A DNA stretch of 34,318 bases from the NCBI GenBank assembly GCA_045106735.1, contig JBGCEZ010000035.1, forward strand, positions 1 through 34,318, in the 5' to 3' direction. Positions 8,869 through 16,362 of this stretch are shown here, one piece after another (the stretch's first letter is position 1; the number at the start of each line of letters is the position of its first letter). Source of the stretch: JBGCEZ01 sp045106735. Its GTDB lineage: Bacteria; Planctomycetota; Phycisphaerae; Phycisphaerales; SM1A02. The notes under the pieces were generated by a model. It worked only from the letters and a program-made list of their open reading frames with translations, made no database searches and was not told the origin of the DNA. The position numbers were made by a program, and so were the translations under genes.

Positions 8869-9650
8869 CGGCCGGAGTCCGCGGCGGCAGTACTGGCGCT
8901 GGCGACAGCGACACGGTCGGACACCACGCGTCCGGCTTCCAGGGCGATGACCCGATCGCAGCGATCCGCGAGCTGCTGGTCGTGCGTCACCAAGATCATG
9001 GTCGTGCCGCTGGCCGCCCGCAGTTCATCGAGGATCTTCAGAATGCGTTGCCCGGTGGCGGCGTCCAGATTGCCCGTCGGTTCGTCGGCCAGCAGCACGT
9101 CCGGCCGCGCGGCGAACGCCCGGGCCAGGGCGACGCGCTGTTGTTCGCCGCCGGAGAGCTGGACTGGCCGGTGGTGGCCACGGTCGGCGAGCCCCACGCG
9201 ATCAAGCAGTTCGGCCGCGCGGGCGGGGGCTTCGCGGTCGCCGAGCAATTCGAGCGGCAGCGAGACGTTCTCCTGGGCCGTGAGGTGGCCGAGCAGGTGG
9301 AAGCTTTGGAAGACGAAGCCGACGTGCCGCCGCCGAAAGAGGGCAAGGGCGTCTTCGCCCATCGTGTCGAGGCGCTGGCCCAGCATGTGGACGCTGCCGT
9401 CCGACGGGCGGTCCAAGCCGGCCAGCAGCGCGAGAAGTGTGCTCTTGCCGGAGCCGGACGGGCCGACGATCGCCACCGTCCCGCCGGGATCGATGCGCAG
9501 GCTGACGTCGTCCAGGATGGTCAGGGTCCGGTCGCCGGACGGCAGCCGCCGGGACAGTCCACGCGTTTCGAGGGCGAGCGCGGCGGGCGTGGCGGCACCG
9601 TCGGCGGAGGCCGCAGGACGGACGATCGTGTCGGGGGGTGGGGATTGCAC
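8865..9650 (-). CDS. ybbA: ABC transporter ATP-binding protein, YbbA/LolD type
   Basis: The ATPase partner of the downstream permease, 261 residues from the chosen start. Walker A GPSGSGKST, Q-loop VFQSFHLL, signature LSGGEQQR, Walker B VLLADEPTGNLD and the H-loop His in ILVTHD are all intact. I chose GTG 9648-9650 because a TACCAT hexamer at 9656-9661 sits 5 bases upstream, which suits a leaderless transcript. An in-frame ATG at 9711-9713 would add 21 residues, but it would overlap the start of the divergent esterase gene. The first 24 residues from the GTG are not part of the ABC fold. The stop overlaps the permease start by 4 bases. Confidence 0.93.
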   Translation of the reverse strand: MQSPPPDTIVRPAASADGAATPAALALETRGLSRRLPSGDRTLTILDDVSLRIDPGGTVAIVGPSGSGKSTLLALLAGLDRPSDGSVHMLGQRLDTMGEDALALFRRRHVGFVFQSFHLLGHLTAQENVSLPLELLGDREAPARAAELLDRVGLADRGHHRPVQLSGGEQQRVALARAFAARPDVLLADEPTGNLDAATGQRILKILDELRAASGTTMILVTHDQQLADRCDRVIALEAGRVVSDRVAVASASTAAADSGR

Positions 9651-9655
9651 GGCCG

Positions 9656-9696
9656 ATGGTACGCCGCTCGCGCGGGCCTCGGCCCACGCGTATGCT
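9656..9696. promoter_or_regulatory. Divergent -10 elements between ybbA-like and tesA-like genes
   Basis: On the minus strand TACCAT (9656-9661) ends 5 bases before GTG 9650. On the plus strand TATGCT (9691-9696) ends 6 bases before ATG 9703. Each is placed as the -10 hexamer of a leaderless transcript. No convincing -35 is visible for either. Promoter function is inferred from motif and spacing only. Confidence 0.5.
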
Positions 9697-9702
9697 CGAG
9701 GA

Positions 9703-10623
9703 ATGTTCACCATGTCATGCCGCCGCACCCGCTCCGCCTCCCGGTCGCCCGGGTTCCCCCGGCTCTCCCGAATCCCGCCGTTCGGGCGTTGCGCGACCAG
9801 CGTCGTCCTCGCCACCGCGGCGGCGTGGGGCGGTCTGGCGGGGTGTGGCGATGCTCCGGACGCTCCCGCGCCGGCCACGACCCCCGCGCCGGCTGCCGCT
9901 GCTGCTGCCCCAGCCGATACCGCCGCCGCCGCAACCGCCGCGACTGCCGCCGCGACCCCGACCCCGACCGGGCCGCGCGTGATCTTCCTTGGCGACAGCC
10001 TCACCGCCGGGTTCGGGCTGTCGGGGGACGAAGCGTTCCCTGCGGTTGTGGAACGGCGCTTGGCCGCGTCCGGCCAGCCCTTCCAGCTGGTGAACGCTGG
10101 CGTCTCCGGCGACACCACAGCCGGCGGCCAGCGGCGCCTCGACTGGTTGCTGAATCAGAATCCGGCCGTCGTCGTGGTTGGCCTGGGGGCGAACGACGGA
10201 TTGCGGGGGCTGTCGATCGAGCAGTCGGAGGCGAACTTGATGGACATCGTCACCCGTATCCAGGCGGCGGGGGCGCGGCCGGTGTTGCTCGGGATGCGCA
10301 TCCCGACCAACTACGGACCGGCGTACACCGAGGCGTTCTTCGGCATGTACGAACGCATCGCCGCGGCGACCGGAGCCGAACGGATTCCGTTCCTGCTCGA
10401 AGGTGTGGGCGGCGTGGCGTCGCTCAATCTTGACGACGGCATCCACCCGAATCGCGCGGGTCACGAGAAGATCGCCGACACCGTGACGCCCGTGTTGGCG
10501 TCGGTGCTCGCATCGGTCGTGGCCGGCGCGGAGGCGAGCGGGTCCGCGGATCCGGCGAGCGAGATTGGCCACAAGAACGATCGCGACGCGAGCGCGGCCA
10601 ACCCTCCGGCTGGATCGCCGTGA
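9703..10623 (+). CDS. tesA: SGNH-hydrolase lipoprotein, TesA-like esterase
   Basis: A 306-residue exported arylesterase / lysophospholipase of the GDSL (SGNH) family. An Arg-rich N-terminus leads into a hydrophobic stretch and the lipobox LAGC, so the mature protein is probably a lipoprotein. An Ala/Pro/Thr-rich tether follows. Catalytic block I is FLGDSLTAGFGL with nucleophile Ser99; NAGVSGDTTAGG supplies the oxyanion Gly; GLGANDGL supplies Asn; DGIHPNRAGH supplies the Asp/His pair. It is divergent from the ABC pair, as tesA is from ybbAP in E. coli, so the esterase may act on what the transporter moves (inference). The n-region is long for a signal peptide, so an internal start is possible. 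The stop overlaps the next gene as GTGA. Confidence 0.92.
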   Translation: MFTMSCRRTRSASRSPGFPRLSRIPPFGRCATSVVLATAAAWGGLAGCGDAPDAPAPATTPAPAAAAAAPADTAAAATAATAAATPTPTGPRVIFLGDSLTAGFGLSGDEAFPAVVERRLAASGQPFQLVNAGVSGDTTAGGQRRLDWLLNQNPAVVVVGLGANDGLRGLSIEQSEANLMDIVTRIQAAGARPVLLGMRIPTNYGPAYTEAFFGMYERIAAATGAERIPFLLEGVGGVASLNLDDGIHPNRAGHEKIADTVTPVLASVLASVVAGAEASGSADPASEIGHKNDRDASAANPPAGSP

Positions 10624-11228
10624 GGAAGGCCGGCGATCACGTGGAGTCGCCCATCGACCCGCCGCTCCCGATGGCTGCCATTTCGGATGATGACCCCTCT
10701 GTCTTCGTCGCTCGGCCGGACCCGGTGCGCACGGGTGGATTGGCCGTACTCAGTGCAGTGATGACGATGGGGAGCGTCTGGATGACGGCGTCGACCTTTG
10801 CCTCCGGCCGTTGGTGGCTGGTCCCGGTCGGCGTCATCGGCACACTGTTCTTCGGTGCCGCGCTGGTCCTGCTCGTCATGCGGATCATTCGCCGAGCGCC
10901 CGTCGTCGTCATCGATCACCGTGGCATCAGCATGCGAGGCGGCCGCAGTTTCGTCGCGTGGTCGGAGATCGTCGCGGTCGACGGGAGCCGGGTCGAACGA
11001 CAGCCGATGCTCGAAATCGAGTTGCACGATCGTTCCGCTGTCCTCGCACGGCTCGGCCGGGCTCGAATCATCATGTGGCTCGAGATGAAGATGGGCTACC
11101 CCGGGCTCTACGTCTCGTTCGCCGGCCTCGATCGACGGCTGGACGATGCCCTGGAGTTCATTGACACGCAGACCGAATGCCCGATCGGCATTGCGTTCGA
11201 CGACCCGTTCGACCCGTTCGACGATTAG
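10620..11228 (+). CDS. STM3941-like membrane protein
   Basis: A 202-residue protein starting at GTG 10620, which overlaps the esterase stop by 4 bases, so translation is probably coupled. Two membrane helices (about 40-60 and 67-88) are followed by a PH-like soluble domain: VVVIDHRGISMRGG, then FVAWSEIVAV and a beta-rich region. That order matches the STM3941 family of unknown function. The C-terminus is very acidic (FDDPFDPFDD). Its coupling to the TesA-like lipoprotein suggests that it belongs to the ABC/esterase module, but no role is known. Confidence 0.75.
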   Translation: MRKAGDHVESPIDPPLPMAAISDDDPSVFVARPDPVRTGGLAVLSAVMTMGSVWMTASTFASGRWWLVPVGVIGTLFFGAALVLLVMRIIRRAPVVVIDHRGISMRGGRSFVAWSEIVAVDGSRVERQPMLEIELHDRSAVLARLGRARIIMWLEMKMGYPGLYVSFAGLDRRLDDALEFIDTQTECPIGIAFDDPFDPFDD

Positions 11229-11445
11229 TGGGGGCCGGAAACACCGGCCACGCCGGTCCGGTCCGTGGCATCCTGCGACGGAGGCGATTCTCGGACGGCG
11301 TTCTCGCCCAGCCGGCGCACGTCGCACGACCGTGGACGGTGGAGCCAACTGCCCGGCCCGCAGTCCTCGGATGGGGCGGACCGCTTCCTTCGCCTTCCCC
11401 GGGCCGCGGCTGAATCTGCCCGCACGGCAGGCCGATCGCTCCCTC

Positions 11446-11465
11446 ACGGGGTGATTCGACCCCGT
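11446..11465 (+). promoter_or_regulatory. Hairpin in the leader of the thioredoxin gene
   Basis: ACGGGGT-GATTCG-ACCCCGT is a perfect 7-bp inverted repeat with a 6-base loop. It ends 22 bases before ATG 11488 and 8 bases before the GGGAG Shine-Dalgarno. It could be a leader stem-loop or a short operator. It has no T-run, so it is not a typical terminator. Confidence 0.4.
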
Positions 11466-11487
11466 CATCGCCAAGGGAGCCTGACCG

Positions 11488-12504
11488 ATGTCCGATTCGA
11501 AGTCCAAGAAGCACGGCGAAGATGCGCCGACCGCGCCGCGATTCTTCTTCGGCGATGAACGCCCGGAAGATTCCACCGACGATGCGCCGCCGCTGGGCCG
11601 GCCTGCCTCATGGACCGGATCGGGCGCAAGCCAACTGGGCTCCTCCTCGGCATCTCCTGGCGACGAGGACGCCGCGCCGGCCAAAGAAGATGCGTTCGCC
11701 GACGCCCGGGCCGCGGCCGAAGCCGATATGGCCGCCGAAGCTGGCGGCGGATCGGACTTCGGTGCGGACGATGGGACGCCGCGTGCGTCGAGCGTCGATG
11801 CCGATGCCGATGCCGATGCCGATGCCGATGCGAACGACGACCGCGATTCAGCGCTCTCGTTCATGACCGCCGATGCGGGCGAGGAGCTGGCTCGTCCGTC
11901 CACGCCGCCGCCGGCGTGGAACCCGGACCTCCCGGCGCCGGAGATCGCTCGTGACGGGGCGGAGCGGGCGGAACTCGTCGCCGCGGCCAGTGGGGCGGCT
12001 TCCGGATCGCGATCGGGCGGCCTGCTTTTCGTCGGCATGACCGTCCTGGCCGTCGGCGGCGGAGCCTTCATGTTGCTCAACGCCCCGGAACCGGTCTCGG
12101 CCGAGGAACTCAATCCCGGCGCCGCCAATGCAAGCTTGTCCATTCGGCCCGGCGACTGGTTCGGCAGCGTTGATCGCGGCATGTCCGAGGCTGGCCGGCT
12201 CGACCGCCCGATGCTGCTGTTCTTCACCGCCGACTGGTGCGGGCCGTGCCAGCAGCTCAAGCGGGGGGCACTATCGGATCCGAACGTCGCGGCTGCGATT
12301 CACGACCAGTTCGTGCCGATCAAGATCGACCTGACCGATCAGGGTGGATCGAACACCGCACTCGCGCAGCAGTACGGCATCAAGGGGATCCCCGCGATGC
12401 TCGCCATTGATGGCGACGGGGACATCGCGGCCCGGTGGAACGGCAACCCGTCGGCCGGAGCGGTCGTGGACTGGATCGACGCCGCGGCGAAGCGGGCTCG
12501 CTGA
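11488..12504 (+). CDS. Membrane-anchored thioredoxin-fold protein
   Basis: A 338-residue protein with a C-terminal thioredoxin domain (about 215-335). The redox motif WCGPC has Cys251 and Cys254, and the cis-proline is Pro302 in KGIPAM. The context FFTADWCGPCQQLK matches the DsbD-gamma / thioredoxin_7 type. A single membrane helix at about 178-198 separates it from a long acidic, Ala/Asp-rich N-terminal region with no fold I recognise. That region contains a (Asp-Ala)n run at 104-115. With no signal peptide at the extreme N-terminus, the acidic part is probably cytoplasmic and the thioredoxin domain periplasmic (inference). A GGGAG Shine-Dalgarno precedes ATG 11488, and a hairpin sits in the leader. 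It is convergent with rimO. Confidence 0.9.
   Translation: MSDSKSKKHGEDAPTAPRFFFGDERPEDSTDDAPPLGRPASWTGSGASQLGSSSASPGDEDAAPAKEDAFADARAAAEADMAAEAGGGSDFGADDGTPRASSVDADADADADADANDDRDSALSFMTADAGEELARPSTPPPAWNPDLPAPEIARDGAERAELVAAASGAASGSRSGGLLFVGMTVLAVGGGAFMLLNAPEPVSAEELNPGAANASLSIRPGDWFGSVDRGMSEAGRLDRPMLLFFTADWCGPCQQLKRGALSDPNVAAAIHDQFVPIKIDLTDQGGSNTALAQQYGIKGIPAMLAIDGDGDIAARWNGNPSAGAVVDWIDAAAKRAR
11797..11832 (+). repeat. In-frame GATGCC hexamer array
   Basis: Six hexamers (five GATGCC, one GATGCG) encode alternating Asp-Ala in the acidic N-terminal region of the thioredoxin-fold protein. A similar GACGCC array lies in the unrelated gene at 20132-20917. Confidence 0.9.
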
Positions 12505-12518
12505 CCCGAGGTCTTCAT

Positions 12519-12536
12519 GGGCCCGTCGCCGGGCTC
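12519..12536. terminator. Possible bidirectional terminator hairpin
   Basis: GGGCCCG-TCGC-CGGGCTC forms a 7-bp stem with one G-U pair. It lies in the 39-base gap between the convergent thioredoxin and rimO genes. There is no T-run, so the call rests on position and stem only. Confidence 0.3.
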
Positions 12537-12543
12537 GCATGCT

Positions 12544-14151
12544 TCAGCCGATCACCGGCAGCGAAACATTCGGGTTGAGGTCGTCGTTCGGCCGGGCCAC
12601 GAGGTCGTAGCCGTCGCTGTCGACGATCGTGCAGCGGACGAGTTCGCCGGGGCTGAGCGGGCGTTCGCTGGCCACCCACGTCATCGAGTCGATCTGCGGC
12701 GCTTGGTAGTAGCAGCGTCCGCGGTACAGGCGCGTTTCGTCGGCTACGCCGGGCGTGACCTCGCCGCCTGGACCCTCGGCCGCCTCGTCAATCAAGACAT
12801 CGAACTGCACGGCCTGCTCGGCCATGTACGCCGCGTTCTCGAAGGCCAGCTCTTGCTGGGCCAGCATCAGTTCGCCTTCGCGGCGGTGCTTGACGTCGTC
12901 GGGCACGTGCAGATCCGCATCGTTGTCCATCGTGCCGGCCACGGTGCCAGGCTCCGGCGAATAGCGGAACACGCCCAGTGCGTCGAACTGAAACTCCTGG
13001 ATGACTTCCAGCAGTTCTTCGTGGTCGGCTTCGGTTTCGCCGGGGAAACCGGTGATGAACGTGGTGCGGATGGCCAAACCGGGGATCTCTTCCCGCAGCT
13101 TGTGCATGAGTTCAAGCTGTTCCTGCTTGCCCAGGCCGCGGCGCATGGCGGTGAGCATGCGGGTCGACATGTGCTGAAGCGGGATGTCGATGTACTTGAC
13201 GATGTTCGGCAACTCCGCCATCGCCCGGATCATCGGATCGGTGAAGTTCGTCGGGTACGCGTACATCAACCGCATCCAGCCGCCGCCGAACTCGCGGGCC
13301 ACCGCGTCGATCTCGGTGAGCAGGCCGATGAGGCCTTCGGTCTCCGGCGAGTCGTAGCCAATGTCGTAGCCGTAGCTGGTGGTGTCCTGGCCGATCAGAT
13401 TCAGTTCGAACGCGCCGTCGGCCATGAGGGCCCGGGCTTCGCCGAGAATCGCGTCCATCGGCTTCGATCGCATCTTGCCGCGGATCGAGGGGATGGTGCA
13501 GAACGCGCAGCGCTGGTTGCAGCCCTCGCTGACGCGGAGGTACGCCCAGTGGCGGGGGGTCAGCCGAAAGCGGTTCGCATCGGACTCGAAGTAGCCGAGG
13601 CCCTTGCCGTCTTTGCCGTGCACCGTCAGGCCGGTGGTTTCCACCCCACGCTGCTTGGCCGCCTGCAGGGCGTTGCCGCTGATCCAGTAGTTGGGTCGCT
13701 CGCCATCGGACTCAAGGTCGGTGGTGCGGCCGCGCCGGAGGGCTTCGCCGCCGACGGCGTCGACGATGTGATCGCGGTCAAAGACCCCGACCATCGCGTC
13801 GATTCCGGGGGCCCACTCGAGCATCTTGGCCCGGTGCCGCTGCACGAGGCATCCGGCCACCACGACGCGCTTGAGTTCGCCGCGTTCCTTGCGTTCGATC
13901 TGCTCGCCGATGACGCCCAGGCTCTCGGCTTTGGACTCCTCCAGGAACCCGCAGGTGTTGACCACCACGGTGTCCGGATCGTCATCTTCGTTGACGAGGG
14001 TGAATCCCGTTTCGGCGAGGGTGCCGAGCATCTTCTCGCTGTCCACCAAGTTCTTGGGGCAGCCGAGGCTGATGAAGGCAACGCGCGGGGCGGGCTCGCC
14101 GGGGGCGAGGGTCGCGGCGGCGGAATCGGGGGTGTCGGAGGAGGGGCTCAT
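12544..14151 (-). CDS. rimO: Ribosomal protein uS12 methylthiotransferase RimO
   Basis: A radical-SAM methylthiotransferase that modifies the conserved Asp of ribosomal protein uS12. The N-terminal domain binds one cluster through Cys31 (SLGCPKNLVDSE, the RimO hallmark), Cys67 (NTCGF) and Cys101 (AGCLVQRH). The radical-SAM cluster is Cys211-x3-Cys215-x2-Cys218 (CNQRCAFC), followed by GQDTTSYG and a TRAM-type C-terminus. At 535 residues it is longer than most RimO proteins (about 440). Much of the excess lies between about 140 and 205, before the radical-SAM motif. Start ATG 14151 gives about 20 residues before the domain. TACACT at 14158-14163 ends 6 bases upstream, and there is no Shine-Dalgarno, which fits a leaderless message. 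Confidence 0.96.
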   Translation of the reverse strand: MSPSSDTPDSAAATLAPGEPAPRVAFISLGCPKNLVDSEKMLGTLAETGFTLVNEDDDPDTVVVNTCGFLEESKAESLGVIGEQIERKERGELKRVVVAGCLVQRHRAKMLEWAPGIDAMVGVFDRDHIVDAVGGEALRRGRTTDLESDGERPNYWISGNALQAAKQRGVETTGLTVHGKDGKGLGYFESDANRFRLTPRHWAYLRVSEGCNQRCAFCTIPSIRGKMRSKPMDAILGEARALMADGAFELNLIGQDTTSYGYDIGYDSPETEGLIGLLTEIDAVAREFGGGWMRLMYAYPTNFTDPMIRAMAELPNIVKYIDIPLQHMSTRMLTAMRRGLGKQEQLELMHKLREEIPGLAIRTTFITGFPGETEADHEELLEVIQEFQFDALGVFRYSPEPGTVAGTMDNDADLHVPDDVKHRREGELMLAQQELAFENAAYMAEQAVQFDVLIDEAAEGPGGEVTPGVADETRLYRGRCYYQAPQIDSMTWVASERPLSPGELVRCTIVDSDGYDLVARPNDDLNPNVSLPVIG

Positions 14152-14157
14152 GGGGAG

Positions 14158-14163
14158 AGTGTA
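14158..14163 (-). promoter_or_regulatory. Candidate leaderless -10 element of rimO
   Basis: TACACT on the minus strand ends 6 bases before ATG 14151. The bases between are CTCCCC, with no Shine-Dalgarno. Spacing fits transcription starting at the ATG. Confidence 0.45.
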
Positions 14164-14350
14164 TCCGGCCGGCCCGCGGAAATTCGGCCGCGGCGGAAGG
14201 GGCCCCGGGGGGGGCGAGCAGGTGGTGAGCAGGTGGCGAGTGGCGGCGAGCCGGCGGAGAGCGGGTGTGGCCCCGGCGGTGGCCAGCGAGCGGCCGCCAG
14301 GCGGCGTGTCGACGGCCGAGCGGGTGCCGATCGGGCACCGGCCCGTGCAA

Positions 14351-14394
14351 CGGACTGGCCACGGACTGGTCACGGATTGGCCACGGACTGGCCT
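14351..14394. repeat. 11-bp tandem array
   Basis: Four 11-bp units, CGGACTGGCCA with single-base variants, lie in the 352-base gap between the rimO start and the next plus-strand gene. Apart from the rimO -10 candidate, I see nothing else in 14152-14503. Confidence 0.85.
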
Positions 14395-14503
14395 TGAATC
14401 CACCGCCGGCCGCGAAGGTCCGGGAAGACATCGGCCGGGCGCGTGGCGAGCGATTGGCGAGACGGATGCCGCGGGCGTCTTCGGGGGCGGGCGCGTCCCT
14501 ACC

Positions 14504-14914
14504 ATGGTCGACCTTGTCCCGACCGCGGGACTGTTTTTCGTTCTTGGCATCGCCCGCCTGCCCGATCCGGACCCACCCACCATGGACTTCAGAATGGGCG
14601 TGATGATGGCTCCGGTCATGCTCTTGGGCATGCTGCTCAAGGATCGCGGGGCCGGACCAAAGTTTCGCGACGCCGGGGCGACGGGGCCGGATCATGCCCG
14701 GCGGCCATCGAGCCTGGGCATCGACAGTCCCCGCGATATTGAACTCGCGGTGCGGGCCGGCGTGCTCGTCCCGCTCGGCGACGGGCGGTACTGGTTGCGG
14801 CTGCCGCGGTACCGCCGTCGGCGGGCCGTCACCTGGACGTTCGTGTTGACGGTGTGGTCGTTCGGCCTCGCCGTGCTGGCCTTGATCGGGCTGCGGCATT
14901 ACGGCTACATCTGA
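14504..14914 (+). CDS. Small membrane protein of unknown function
   Basis: A frame of 136 residues from ATG 14504, or 110 residues from ATG 14582. It has a hydrophobic stretch near the N-terminus (MGVMMAPVMLLGML), a charged middle with IDSPRDIELAVRAGVLVPLGDGRYWLRLPRYRRRR, and a clear C-terminal membrane helix (WTFVLTVWSFGLAVLALIGL). I recognise no family. A TACCAT at 14500-14505 overlaps the first ATG; if that is a -10 element, the downstream ATG 14582 is the better start. The real start is therefore open. Confidence 0.6.
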   Translation: MVDLVPTAGLFFVLGIARLPDPDPPTMDFRMGVMMAPVMLLGMLLKDRGAGPKFRDAGATGPDHARRPSSLGIDSPRDIELAVRAGVLVPLGDGRYWLRLPRYRRRRAVTWTFVLTVWSFGLAVLALIGLRHYGYI

Positions 14915-14937
14915 GTCCTGGGCGGCTGTTCTGGGCC

Positions 14938-15050
14938 GCCATTCAAGCTGTCGTTCCGAATGGCCGTTCCGAACCGCCGTTCAAGCTGTCGTTCCGAAAC
15001 GCCGTCCCGATCCGCCCTTCAATCCGCCCTTCCGAATCGCCGTTCAGGAC
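14938..15050. repeat. Degenerate 12-13-bp repeats between convergent genes
   Basis: Roughly nine copies of a CCGTTCCGAACCG-like unit fill the gap between the small membrane protein and the convergent TPR membrane protein. TTCAAGCTGTCGTTCCGAA occurs twice (14942-14960 and 14980-14998). Unit length varies by a base or two, so this array is more decayed than others in the window. Confidence 0.75.
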
Positions 15051-15069
15051 TGACGTTCACGTTCGCGCT

Positions 15070-16362
15070 TCAGCCGCGGCGGCCGAACTGCAGCGAACTG
15101 AGTGATCCGAACAGCATGTAGCCGATCGATCCGAGCGTGCCGAACGCCCACGCGGCGAAGACCGCGTTCTGCTGGGCAACGTTGACGACTTCGGCCTCCG
15201 GCGGCGTCGAGGTCAAGGCCATGCCGATCGATCCGGCCACCATGAGCCCCCAGAGCGCCAGGCCGATTGGCAGGTGGAAGCGTCGGCCCGCCGCCCACAG
15301 CCCAATGGTGCGCACCAGCACCACGCCGCCCAGCAGTCCGGCCACCGCCAATCGGAACCACTCGGGTCCCACGACGACACCGGCGATGCCGCCGGCGGCG
15401 GCCACCAGCAGACTCACGATCAACCCGTCGGAGGTCCGGCGTTCGTCGGCGCGCAGCACCATGCGTCCGAGGGGGTGGAAACGCAAGGTGGCGTTGGCCA
15501 TCGCTTCGCCCACCCACGTCATGAACACGAACGCGGCGAGCAGGGCGTACAGAGTCGTCATCAGCCAGCGGAGCGGGCCGCCGGAATCCATTGCATTCCG
15601 CAGAACCTGGCCAAGGATGTAGATGCCGACGAAGACCACCATCATGTGGTTGCGGCTGGCCCGCATCCCCCAGAGTTGCCAGCGCAGCATCAGGCGGTAC
15701 GGCGGAAACTTCACCCGCAACGTTGCGAGCAAGCCCTCGCGGGCGAACTCGAGATCCGGCTCTCGCGCGAGGGCGTCTTTGAAGAGCTGTTGTGCCTCGG
15801 CGTACTTTCCTTCGTGCAGCATCGACCAACCCCGCACGGCCAGGGCCTGCGGATTGTTGGGGTCTTTCCGCAGGGCGGCGGCGGTGGAATCGCCGGCGTC
15901 TTCGATGCGGCCCAATCGCTGCAACAAGTGGCCGCGCAGCATGTGGGCATCGGCGGATTCGGGGTCCAGGGACAGGCAGCGATCCACCGCGTCCACCGCG
16001 GCCTTGATTTCCCGGCGGCCGGCACGAATGGTGGCCATGGTCAGCCAAGAGTCCGCGTCCGAGGGATCCGACTCGACCAATGCGGTGGCCGTGGCCAGTG
16101 CTTCGTCGTGCCGTTTCAAGGTCGATTGGGTGCGGGCCAGAACGTCCATGGCCGGGCCAAAGTCAGCGTCCTGTCGCAGCGATTCGAGGGCGGCTTCCAA
16201 CGCGTCGGCCGGCTTCTCCTGGCCAAGCAGCGCGTTGGCCAGGCCCCACCAGTTCTCTGGCGAGTCCGGATCTTCCGCGACGGCCCGCCGCGCTTCGCGT
16301 TCGGCCAGGTCAAAGCGTCCGCTTTGCAGCAGCACCAGCAATCGAGGGTCGATGCCGCTCAT
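15070..16362 (-). CDS. TPR protein with six-helix membrane domain
   Basis: A 430-residue protein. Residues 1-210 form about six tetratricopeptide repeats, with the typical W-x2-LG/A/P spacing, for example PENWWGLANALL and ADSWLTMATI. From about 220 on there are six hydrophobic helices (for example RNHMMVVFVGIYILGQVL and LIVSLLVAAAGGIAGVVVG), so the TPR part is anchored in the membrane. ATG 16362 is chosen because it overlaps the TGA of the upstream AAA+ gene as ATGA. A second ATG 15 bases upstream lies inside that gene. The coupling suggests that the TPR domain works with the ATPase at the membrane. I do not recognise a named family for the membrane part. Confidence 0.87.
   Translation of the reverse strand: MSGIDPRLLVLLQSGRFDLAEREARRAVAEDPDSPENWWGLANALLGQEKPADALEAALESLRQDADFGPAMDVLARTQSTLKRHDEALATATALVESDPSDADSWLTMATIRAGRREIKAAVDAVDRCLSLDPESADAHMLRGHLLQRLGRIEDAGDSTAAALRKDPNNPQALAVRGWSMLHEGKYAEAQQLFKDALAREPDLEFAREGLLATLRVKFPPYRLMLRWQLWGMRASRNHMMVVFVGIYILGQVLRNAMDSGGPLRWLMTTLYALLAAFVFMTWVGEAMANATLRFHPLGRMVLRADERRTSDGLIVSLLVAAAGGIAGVVVGPEWFRLAVAGLLGGVVLVRTIGLWAAGRRFHLPIGLALWGLMVAGSIGMALTSTPPEAEVVNVAQQNAVFAAWAFGTLGSIGYMLFGSLSSLQFGRRG

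Noticed and set aside
6607..10623. A 1338-codon plus-strand frame starting far upstream of the esterase
   Set aside because: The part before 9703 is antisense to the ABC permease and ATPase, which have full domain motifs. Its translation is Arg/Gly/His-rich without family features. Only the part from 9703 is coding.
12517..14397. A 626-codon plus-strand frame opposite rimO
   Set aside because: It mirrors rimO codon by codon. The minus-strand product carries all six RimO cysteines and the radical-SAM motif, so the plus frame is a high-GC shadow.
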